Assembly: GCA_963678675.1 (NCBI GenBank) | Contig: OY783191.1 | Coordinates: forward strand, 25,936,955-26,000,954 | Reading direction: 5' to 3' | DNA from: Xiphydria camelus | Taxonomy: Eukaryota > Arthropoda > Insecta > Hymenoptera > Xiphydriidae | DNA length: 64,000 nt | Part shown: piece by piece, positions 55,443-64,000 of the stretch | How positions within the stretch are numbered: position 1 is the first letter of the stretch | Layout: each line of letters starts with the position of its first letter | Made by a program: the position numbers and the translations under genes | Notes under the pieces: model-generated | The model's input: the letters and a program-made list of their open reading frames with translations, nothing else | What the model was told of the DNA's origin: nothing | Database searches by the model: none

Positions 55443-56684
55443 CCCCGATAGCAAAGTGGCACCACAGTGACTGCACCCTGCTTTCACGCGGTGCATTCGA
55501 GTACATGCACTGGGGTGTCCATCTGTCTGTGCACCGTGAAGCCACACTGCAGTCACGCAGTGTAAGTACGATGGTAAAAGTAGAATTTTGCAAAAAGGGG
55601 GCGATAAAGAAGGATTTCCCGCCTGCCTTATCCGCCTACTAGAGAGAGAGAGAGTGTCGGTTTTTTTTCTCAAACCCGACCCGGCCAGGACTCGAACCTG
55701 CGATCTTTAGAAGACTGGGAACGCTTCTCGCATTCTACCAATTGCGCCATCGACTCTTTGTGGTGCAGGTCGACTAAGTTATACATATAATATCGATACC
55801 TGAAAGCAACAGTACTGTGACTAGTGAGATAAAGCCGAAAGCCGATTTCGAGCTATGTCAAACGTAAACTAAATTTTAAATATTTTTGCCGAGATATCTC
55901 AGTGTTGCATTGTGTAAAGGCCGGTTTATATATATATAATCTCATTAAATTTTTAAAAATAATTTGATACTTTCTTTTTCAAAACAGTAGCGATTATGAT
56001 AATTAATTATTCATTATTTATGAAATAATTCAGTACAATTTGCACTGTTTGAAATATTATTATAATATCAATTTTGTTATTTTCTAATTTAAAAATTCTT
56101 CTATCGGGGTGTGAAATCAATTAATTGTAAATTTACAACCGCACACATCCGCAGATCAAAATTTGTAACTAGTCACAAATTACTTTCTGGGAACAAACCT
56201 ATTATTATATCAATTTTGTTATTTTCTAATTTAACACATTCGCTGCCACTTTTAGATCTAAATCTATCTATTTAGATCTAAATCGATTGATTGCATCGCG
56301 CTCAGTGCCGGTAACAGACTGAATAATGTAATATGCATGTCAATGTGTCTCCGATCGGAGCCGGCGGCACAGGCGCAAAGTGTCGACTGGCTCCGATCGG
56401 AGCCGGCGGCAGCAAACGTGTTAAAAATTTTGTGAAGACAATGAAGTTACCGACATTCATGGTCGGTAAATTTACGAAGTGTGCACGTCGAAAAGGCACC
56501 TTGACTGCACTGAGTGTAACTACTGTGTTTTTACGCTGTGAACCACTCAGTGTGTTCACTGTGTAGCCACGGTGCTTTTAGTTTGTGTACGCCACGCGAT
56601 CACGCCACGGTGAGACCACAGTGGTGCCACTACGTGGCAGCACTGCGTGCGGCTAGCGTGTAAATCCACGCTTTGCTGTCGGGG
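55443..56684. mobile_element. 1.24-kb CCCCGAYAGC element, second full copy
   Basis: Same ends, order and internal SINE as 10917-12160, with 1,242 versus 1,244 bp. The microsatellites differ: shorter (AG)n and (TA)n here. An extra TTTAGATCTAAATC-type duplication lies near 56260-56285. TA on both sides may be a 2-bp duplication. Confidence 0.85.
55641..55759 (-). mobile_element. tRNA-derived SINE inside the second CCCCGAYAGC copy
   Basis: Same position and boxes as 11113-11245 (B-box GGTTCGAGTCC, A-box TGGCGCAATTGG). Confidence 0.75.
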
Positions 56685-56965
56685 TAGTAAATGTTTCGAT
56701 TACCGACCAAGCCTCCCTGAAGGTAACTTTCAAACTGGCCCGTACAGAGTGGGACATACGGTAGTGCTATCAGAGTCGCACTAATATGCTCACCTGGCAG
56801 TCACTTGCAACTAGCAGAATCACCTGTCCTTTTACATAGTTCGTTAAAATAGATGAATGTGAACATCCCCTATAAATTATAGCTTTGTAGAAGCAACCTC
56901 ATTTTTTGTTTTGTTTTTTGAAATTTGAAAACTTAATTTTTCAATGACGCAACCCGGTATGGCTT

Positions 56966-57920
56966 CACAGGTCATTACCGTTCCAAGTAACTACTATTTT
57001 AACATCTATTTACAAATTTCTAGCAATCTTAAAACACCTCAGTCGATTTTGTCGCTAGCTCTTCGACCATGTGGGAAGTTCTTAATGGACATTGATGGAG
57101 GAAATAGTTCACTTGTGCAAATCTCCGAATATTTTTTTTCTTTGTTCCTGCGATTTGTTTATGCGAATTTGTTATAAATAAATTAAAAAATATAATAATC
57201 TTTTCTTCTAAGCGTCATATTGTCTGATTTTTTTCAAGTATTTTTAATCTCTTGCATTTCTGTCATTAATTGATTATTTTACGAGATATGATTTTTTAAA
57301 GAATATCGTTAAACGCGTACCCCTTCCAGTGACGCAAGAGACTCCTTCACCTTCGCGCGTCTCTGGCCGTGCAACTCTGACATTCGTTTATATTGCAAAT
57401 ATTTGCAATAATTGAACGGATAGCAAATCAATGCATAGGACCGATTTTCTTCATTGATAAATGCTGCACATTCTTTAAACTTTTTTTTCTTGTGGTTAAT
57501 AGATTTGTGGGAAAATTCATTAAAGTCGTGGAAAAAGTTGATCTATTATAACATCATATGTCGCTAATTCAAAGTGCATTTAGTTTATTCTCTCTTAACT
57601 CCGCCATCGGTCAGATTTGTGTAATAAATCGTGTTCATACCCTCCATTCAGGTAATTTTCTAAATATAAAATGAAGATAAAATGAAAAGATGAAGATAAT
57701 TTAGGGCAAAATATGTATCTTTACTTTCAAATCGATGCCATTTTGAGAGAAATGCATGTTTTTGAAAACGGCTACGTATTTTGCTAGTTCTTGGGCTACA
57801 GAAACTAATTCTTCTTCGTTCATTATTCTAACTTAAACCTGAACTGAGTTACCGTGTCCACCGCACGGTCATCGATTTTCGCATCGCTCCGGGAAATCGC
57901 CTTTCAAGCCGCAATTGTTA
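56966..57920. other. Unassigned AT-rich sequence
   Basis: A short open frame (56944-57177) has no recognised domain. Nothing else found. Confidence 0.45.
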
Positions 57921-58469
57921 TAGGGTGAATGCACCAATGCTCGGACAACCCCCAGTGAACGGAAAAAAAAAATTATTTTTTGTCTTCTAAATTTCAATAT
58001 TTACCGATAAAATAAGGTTTTGACATCAAAATTTAGAAAAAAAATCATAGATGACAGTGCAAATTGGTTTTAGAGAGTTCAACCACGCTAAAATTAAAAA
58101 AAAATTTTCAAATGTTTTCCAACGTTCAATGTGGCACCTGCTAGTAAGCAGGTCGGTGACAGGCAATGAAAACTTATGTTGAAAATAATAGTTTTATGAT
58201 AATTAAAGAGGTAAGCAGTGGTTGTATATTATTTGTAATGCTTTAAAATTTATACTTTTGTATGTTTTTCGTTAGAAATATCGAAAAAAGTAATAAAATC
58301 AGTGATTTCCGGTTATTGGTGCGCAATTTGAACTCAATTCAGTGAACGAACATAAACAATTTTCGTGTGTGTGCGTAATACTTTATCATCAAACATCGCG
58401 TTGTTTTCTAGATTTTAATCAATTTCATTTAATAATTAATGTGAATTTATTTTTATTAAATTGTCTTAG

Positions 58470-60206
58470 ATGTCAACAAATAAAAAATCCGCAACAGGCA
58501 ATAAGAAAGCCTATGAACGTTTTAAATACTCAGAAGAAGATTTGCTACAAGCTAGGGTAGAGGCGCCGGTTATAGCCACTTTAACGAAGTTACATGATTC
58601 ACTATTGCATTTTATACGTATTTCTAAGTTATTTCCTTCGCGTAAACTAAACGTAGATAGAGGACACAATAAGGGAATTCCAGTCGGAGAAAAGAAAGAG
58701 ATGCTGAATATAGAATTGTGTATAAAAAATAAATAGGTTCACAATTGCTATATCTACCGGTTTTAGCCATTTTGCTCTAGATATAGCCACATGAACGCAC
58801 CAAATATAGCCACCACCTGCCACTTACGTTTTACTAACATTATTAATGTTAATGAAGGCATAAAATAAAATAAAACAATTTTAAGAAACGTATATTAAAT
58901 ATCCGAAAATACAGAAGACATAATGTATCAAAAAGAAGTCTATATAGTAAGTATATCTCGGGCTTTTACAATCTCAAGCCATTTGTCAGAAGTTAATACT
59001 GAAGGATGCATGCAATTTTTCAAATGAACCGATATATTATATCAGTCTTTTCTATATGTAATATGACAGGGTTGGGGGGTTGAGGAAATTTGGGTTTTAA
59101 TGGACTTAGGTTATACACTCCTAGGTTACAGGGTTGGGAGTTAAGGAAATTGCATGTGACCCAATGCTGTATTGAAATAGCGAAAGTACCTAGTTTCAAT
59201 CATAGATATCTCAATGAAAAAAAATGATATACAAAATTTGGAGACACGGTTTTAAAGGGTAAGAGTGTTGCTTTAAAAAGGCGTCATCCGTTTTTAGAAA
59301 ACAAATTTATTCGCGATGATACATAACCCCGAATTTAGCAGAAAAGCGTGTTTTTCGCACTTTTAGGTTAGGATATCTCGAAAACCTGACGTATAGGGTT
59401 AAATCTGAAGCCAGATTCGGATTCAGCGTATCAAAATCCTTCGGGCACACAAGGTCCCGTTTCTGGGTCAGAAATTTGTCGGCCTGTGTATAATTTAAGG
59501 GTATTTCGTTTTCTTTGTGTCGTTACGGATGAATCGGGCCATTTCCAAACATCTTGCAATATTTCTGAAACTGTTTTCTTCTGCTCTGCGCACTAACAGT
59601 ACCCAAGGTGGCTATAACTGGTGAAACTGAAGCGCCAGTTTTAGCCATTTTGTGACTAAAACTAGGAAAACCACTATTTCGCCGCTCCATTTATAGCCAT
59701 CTTAATGTTATTAGGTTAGAACAAAAATTTCCTCTAAATTATGAAAAATAAGCTAGAGTAGGAACTTACATATGTAATAAAATCAAAATTATCCCCCTGG
59801 CAGTTGCGTTGTGTGAAAATTGCTGGCACATTTGAATAGCGAATTTCTTAACAAAACTCTTAAGGATCAGTCAAATTCACAACCTTATCAGAGGTACCCG
59901 GCATTTACATATTTATGGTGGGAAAAAAGAGACGTGCGCATTTCGAATTCAGTTGGTAACAATATGAGGCGGAAAATGAAAACTTTATTTGGCAAATTGC
60001 ATGTCATTGGCCTTATTTAAAACAAAGTAAAGGCGGAAATGGCTAAAACTGGTTCAGTGGCTAAAACCGGTGCCTCTACCCTATGTCAGCTGTAAATGCT
60101 GGTGAACGCTTGAGCACAGTTGATCAACAATATAATATTCCTAAATCCACATTATATGATAAATGTAGGTACTGGCAAAGTACCTATGGTAGGAAGAATG
60201 GGGCCT
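58470..60206 (+). pseudogene. Pogo/Tigger-type psq DNA-binding exon, split by an insertion
   Basis: 58470-58554 encodes MSTNKKSATGNKKAYERFKY then SEEDLLQA. After the insert the frame resumes at 60082-60083 with MSAVNAGERLSTVDQQYNIP, KSTLYDKCRYW and QSTYGRKNGAW, ending where another MITE starts. This is the psq helix-turn-helix of pogo-superfamily transposases, which binds the element ends. Removing the insert and one TA rejoins the frame exactly at Gln-Ala|Met-Ser. The catalytic domain is not found. Confidence 0.82.
58555..60081. mobile_element. 1.53-kb element with TATAGCCA subterminal repeats
   Basis: Ends GGGTAGAGGCGCCGGTTATA and the inverse of GGGTAGAGGCACCGGTTTTA; TA duplication (58553-58554, 60082-60083) proven by the coding frame around it. 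Words such as ATAGCCA and CCGGTTTTAGCCA repeat near both ends and at about 58756-58812 and 59610-59700. A 67-codon frame (59820-60020) has no recognised domain. Confidence 0.88.
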
Positions 60207-60366
60207 GGGGCCCCTTTTTCTAACTCTTTCGCAAAGTTGCGTATACGCATCTTAGCTAATAGACCAATCGGGATCAAGTATTCCGTTGTGGTCGGGGTCC
60301 TGATTGGTCTACTCGCTAAGAAACGTATACGTTTCTCTTGCGAGTGAGTTAGAAAAAGGGGCCCCT
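60205..60366. repeat. Hairpin MITE (GGGGCCCCTTTTTCTAACTC)
   Basis: Inverted ends of about 30 bp plus internal pairing (CGTATACG, GACCAATC). It terminates the psq reading frame. No clear duplication. Confidence 0.78.
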
Positions 60367-60380
60367 GAGACAGTGCTTAC

Positions 60381-61163
60381 ACCGAACATAGACTAGACAA
60401 GAAGGGTCACTCGGCGTCGGTACTTTAAAGTTGGGACTACAGAGGCGAGCCGCGTTGCTGGACGCCACATGTTCGGTGTCGACGTTTACCGTACTTCGTG
60501 AGCGACTACACCGGGTGGCAAGTAGAAATGAATTTTGAAGTATCGGTAGAATTTAATTATTTATTAAACTGTTCAATCGAATTTTACTTTTGTTAAAATA
60601 AGACTATATAATACTTTGCAATTAACGTCACCAATCAACCATAATAATTGTGTTTCATTATTAACCGCTTAACTTAAAAGCTCGAGATATAACTCGGGCT
60701 TTTAATTCTTGCATAAACTTAAAAGCCCGAAAATACTGGTGTATCATGAAAATATCCTGTTTATAATTTTTTCCTTAAATACGAGTATACTCGGGATTTT
60801 AATATAACCTTCCTTGAATATTATTTAATTACCCCTTATATTAATTAATTAGTGACATTATTGTTTGCAATAATCTATATTCATAATAAAGTTTGAAATT
60901 TAGCAATTAAAAAAATTGGAAAAATATGGACAATGTTTTATAAAATAATTGTTAAATTAACCGGTTAAACACACCGGTATAGTTATCCGATCGTCAATGC
61001 CCCCGCGCGATATGTACGACACCCCGTATAAGAGTTCCGCCACCGCGCGCGCTAAAAATACCCCAAAATCTCCCAAAAAAGAGTGGCGACAGAGAATGAG
61101 CGAGACAAGCAACACTGGGGGCGTGGCTTAGAGTGACCCTTCTTGTCTAGTCTATGTTCGGTG
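60381..61163. mobile_element. 783-bp hAT-like MITE with 8-bp duplication
   Basis: ACCGAACATAGACTAGACAA and the inverse at the right end (with one extra terminal G), flanked by GTGCTTAC on both sides (60373-60380, 61164-61171). The 8-bp duplication fits hAT. The interior has CTCGAGATATAACTCGGGCT and no protein. Confidence 0.82.
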
Positions 61164-61434
61164 GTGCTTACTACGTCCGTTCACTGGTGATTTGTTGTTC
61201 GTTCATTGATCTAATTTTCCGTTCACTGGCGTTTCTTGAATTTTTTCATACTTTATTTAGCTAAAATTATTTTTTAATATTTTCAAGTACTGTGTTTGGT
61301 TTTAATGAATTAATAAAGCTTATTTTACAAGCTGATCCAAAAATTACAATTTTACCAATAAAAATGAATTTTTTATGACTTGCTACAGAACGTTGAGTTC
61401 CTTATTCGTTCGTTCATTCACTTACCCTAAATAA

Positions 61435-62564
61435 GAAAAATACAAACAAAATTTGTTGTTGTTTCATGGTAGCATAAAACCTTACTGTACTTGAATTGGG
61501 ATAAAAACGTTTCAATTCTTAAAAAAAATTCTTGAAAAACCGTAAATTTAGGGTGGGTCAAAGTGGTGTAACCTCTTAAGACGTGAGCTTTGGTCTCATA
61601 TGGCACTTAACGTGTTAACGAAGTACAGGAGTCGATTGAATTAACCGTGGTTTACAAATCGTTATACGTGAATACACTTACGTCTGATGATGAGATGTAC
61701 CTCACTTAGCGCGGTGAATCGGACGTGCCTGATGATAGCGGTTGACACTTTGGAGCGTGCGGGAGACGAACAGTTTCACTTCCGAACAGGATGGAGTAAG
61801 TCCAGTAAAATTTCCGTTTAAATCGAAAATTGACACATACGGGCGAAAACTTGGGAAAAGGTGTGTTTTGATGTTATTAATCGAGGGAATATATTAAAAG
61901 AAAAATCACCAACCGGGTACGGCTGTAAAAAATTATTTATTGTTGAAAAAATCGATTCTTCGCTAATATTTTGAAAACTACGTGACATATTGAAAAATAG
62001 TTAAGACAAAAGTTGTAGATAATAAAATTATCTACAAAAAAGCTATTACACTTTTTACCCTATCTTCAACGCCTAAGAAGCTAGGACCTCCAGATGAGTT
62101 GAAATGTTCAAATATTCATAACAAATCCAAAAATTAAGATTTTTGCAATTTTTTTTGTAACCCGTTTAGAAGAATCTCATCATTTTTCCTAGCGAAACCA
62201 AATTTTGATTTTCATTGTTGTTTACACATGATTGATTTTTAAAGTTTTAAATGCTTGAATTTACATAGAAATTTGCAATTAAAAAATTTTTTAATTATAC
62301 CATCGTTTATTTTGGATTATTTCTGAAGAAGAAGCTAAATAGCAATTCAACGTATCTCACCTGATTTGCAAGATATGCTAAATTGAAAAGGAAGGAGATT
62401 TATGCGATGATCACCACTGACTACGCAAACTGTGGCAAACATATATAGTGTCGCACCGCTCTCACTCACGTCGCCCTGACGTTTGTGTGCGCGCGCTGCT
62501 GCAGTTGACTGCGAGTGTCAGTGAGACTGAGGGATGCTCTCGGCCTTCCCGACCTTGTATTGCA
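61435..62564. other. Unassigned sequence
   Basis: Nothing recognised on either strand. Confidence 0.45.
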
Positions 62565-62672
62565 GGGGTTTCGTAGCATCCCGACCATGAATACCTCGCC
62601 AACCTAGTAGCCCCCAAGCAGTATGCATTATCTTATTTCCATTAGCGTATTTCCAGCGCCTCCTAGGTAAAC
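62565..62672. repeat. Direct repeat, copy 1 (copy 2 at 63334-63440)
   Basis: GGGGTTTCGTAGCATC and ATACCTCGCCAACCTAGTAG occur in both, about 770 bp apart, with small differences. A SINE-like block and AT-rich sequence lie between. It could be an LTR pair of a tiny element or a local duplication; no PBS or PPT seen. Confidence 0.6.
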
Positions 62673-62807
62673 GGTTCTACTTTTGGTTGATCAACGAAAT
62701 TGATTCAATTTCATTGAACAGTGCTTTCAGAAACAAATTTTTGAAAATCGTGTCGCGCGCGCGTTCCAAGTGTCTGGAATTGGCGTACATTGTATCACCA
62801 ACGCTTC

Positions 62808-62875
62808 GATAGCGCAACGGTCAAGTTGCCGGGCTGGGAGTCTCGATGTCGTGGGTTCAAATCTTGTTGTTTTTT
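62808..62875 (+). mobile_element. Degenerate tRNA-derived SINE head
   Basis: A-box-like ATAGCGCAACGG (62809-62820), B-box GGTTCAAATC (62854-62863), then a T-run. The arms do not fold as a functional tRNA. Confidence 0.5.
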
Positions 62876-63333
62876 TTTCTTTTTTTCTTTATTAACTCTT
62901 TTTTTCACTTCATTGCAATCACTTATTGTTATTAAAAAGTGGTTTACATTACCGAATAAAATAATAGTTTCAATGTTTTTCATAGTTTTACATTATTTTC
63001 TTCCTTATTGAGGTGAACCAATATTATTTGTAAGAACAGTTGGAAACATCGTTGCATTTTTTTTACTCTTACATTTCGTCATTGGATTTTTTGGCTGCCG
63101 AAGATTGTGTTCATAATTTTGGATGATAATTGTCGAAAAAACATTTGAAGCACACTGTATTTTAACACCATGAGCATTTATTTTGACGAATGGAACTTTG
63201 CCTCACGCACATTTACACTTTAAAAGCGTTATGGAAAAGCAAATTTCTTTGTTTCATTCAGTGTTTCAAATGTTTTTTGCCAACAATTCCCATAAAGAAA
63301 TGTAAGAGCAAAAAAAATGCCAAATTTCGTAGG
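62876..63333. other. Unassigned AT-rich sequence
   Basis: Nothing recognised. Confidence 0.45.
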
Positions 63334-63440
63334 GGTTTCGTAGCATCGCGACCACGAATACCTCGCCAACCTAGTAGCCGAGGCAGTATGCATTATCTTA
63401 TTTCCATTAATTTCTTACCAGCGCGTCCTAGGTAAAAGGT
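63334..63440. repeat. Direct repeat, copy 2
   Basis: Second copy of the 62565-62672 block, with GCAGTATGCATTATCTTATT and CCTAGGTAAA conserved. Confidence 0.6.
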
Positions 63441-63564
63441 AAGTAGGTATTATGAAAATTGTAGAGAGGATACAAGTTTTGTTTAAAACATTTTTTTTTC
63501 TGAAACAAATAATTGCAGGGTTGCGCTTCTGTAAACTGGAGCGCTTTTCTTACGCGTATAGGTA

Positions 63565-63981
63565 CCCTTTTCACTCTCAACGTTGCTAATTACTGATTCA
63601 TTACCAGAAGTTATGTGTTTTTACCTGAAGCATAGAGAAATCAACAATTCGACAGCGTTAAATGTAGGAATATTATATTTATGGTAATTAGGAACAGAAG
63701 AAGAAAAGAAATTTTACATTCGGAAACAAACCACCAATGTCATTGGTAGTATAACGCTCCAGCTTGTTTTCTTATGGAAATATTTGAGATGAAGAATAAA
63801 AAATTATTTAGACCTTTCCAATCACACTAGAACGTCAGTTGTGGAATAGGCCTACTGGGGAAACCACAATAAAAAAACGCGCCGTTTACTCTACCTCGTG
63901 GTGGTGTGGAAACGAGTACCTACAATATTGATGATGACAACATAATGAATCAGTAATTAGCAACGTTGAGAGTGAAAAGGG
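63565..63981. mobile_element. 417-bp inverted-repeat element with TA target
   Basis: CCCTTTTCACTCTCAACGTT and the inverse, about 40-bp arms (GCTAATTACTGATTCATTA), TA at 63563-63564 and 63982-63983. Interior without coding sequence. Confidence 0.85.
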
Positions 63982-64000
63982 TACGTGAATGCAATTGTAA

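Larger units (their letters stand above)
55177..56761. mobile_element. CCGTATGT hairpin, type 2, split by a CCCCGAYAGC element
   Basis: Left part 55177-55442 from CCGTATGTCCCACTC; right part 56685-56761 ending GGGACATACGG-TA. TA flanks at 55175-55176 and 56762-56763. Removal of 55443-56684 restores one hairpin. Confidence 0.9.
54640..56965. mobile_element. Foldback element hosting several later insertions
   Basis: The left arm (54640-54810) and right arm (56785-56965) are inverted copies (TGGTTGCAAGTGACTGCCAG, TTTTACATAGTTC/CT words, CAATGACGC). Between them are a MITE, a hairpin fragment and a type 2 hairpin that itself holds a CCCCGAYAGC element. Confidence 0.78.
57921..61434 (+). mobile_element. 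Pogo-like element (broad limits)
   Basis: A psq-type coding exon lies in the middle. Possible ends are TATAGGGTGAATG near 57918 and the inverse of TTTAGGGTAAGTGAATG near 61415-61434, both followed inward by TTCACTGG/CCAGTGAACGG words. Limits are uncertain. It has been enlarged by three later insertions (58555, 60205, 60381). Confidence 0.5.

Overview
The window is eukaryotic, insect-like DNA. Split genes with GT..AG introns, tRNA-derived SINEs, Copia, mariner, Tc1, Transib, PIF/Harbinger, P-like, piggyBac-like and pogo-like elements, and exon fragments of a protein kinase D (PKD) gene all fit an insect. Hymenoptera is only a guess. I see no bacterial-style operon, no CRISPR array and no clearly intact single-copy host gene. 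Almost every stretch I can explain is a transposable element, a piece of one, or a duplicated gene fragment. The striking property is architecture: most repeats are hairpins (inverted repeats running nearly to the centre), nested several levels deep and often with readable target-site duplications.

Layout. 1-3811: a minus-strand Ty1/copia element (LTR 449-677; RNase H, RT, integrase and the end of protease), frameshifted and cut off upstream. 3812-6640: hairpins ending in CCGTATGT, a deleted mariner (4298-5104) with one such hairpin inside, and a SINE. 7195-10860: a PKD pseudogene (copy A), a hAT-like hairpin, and the left arm of a long inverted repeat whose partner is at 38382-40858. 10917-12160: a 1.24-kb element with CCCCGAYAGC termini that carries a SINE. 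12161-14078: a Gag zinc-knuckle relic and a P-element-like (THAP9-type) transposase relic. 16401-22979: a nest in which a TTAA-flanked element holds a Transib (RAG1-like) transposon, whose coding region is split by a 1,652-bp near-perfect palindrome, which itself holds two mirrored CCGTATGT hairpins. 22997-28000: a complete PIF/Harbinger element with convergent genes; its transposase reads open across three exons with all three catalytic acids. 28475-29337: a mini-LTR element with primer-binding site and polypurine tract. 30300-36125: a PIF-like non-autonomous element, a foldback holding a 969-bp solo LTR, and a Tc1 relic. 36262-38350: inverted and tandem repeats and nested hairpins. 40937-43863: palindromes, one carrying a THAP-domain first exon. 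44066-51535: a second inverted duplication carrying PKD copies B and C. 51768-56965: further nests (hairpin > piggyBac-like > IS630-type palindrome; foldback > CCGTATGT hairpin > CCCCGAYAGC element > SINE). 57921-61434: a pogo-like element whose psq/HTH exon is split exactly at a TA by a 1.5-kb element. 61435-64000: mostly unassigned sequence, a degenerate SINE and a 417-bp hairpin.

How it fits together. Elements use one another as targets. Several insertions are proven inside the window by comparing a filled site with an empty homologous site: TTAA sites for two piggyBac-like elements, a TTA site for a Harbinger-type MITE, and in-frame host codons for the Transib palindrome and the pogo-like exon. 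The two inverted PKD-bearing duplications look like captured gene sequence amplified in head-to-head form. All reading was by eye; boundaries given without a target-site duplication are approximate.
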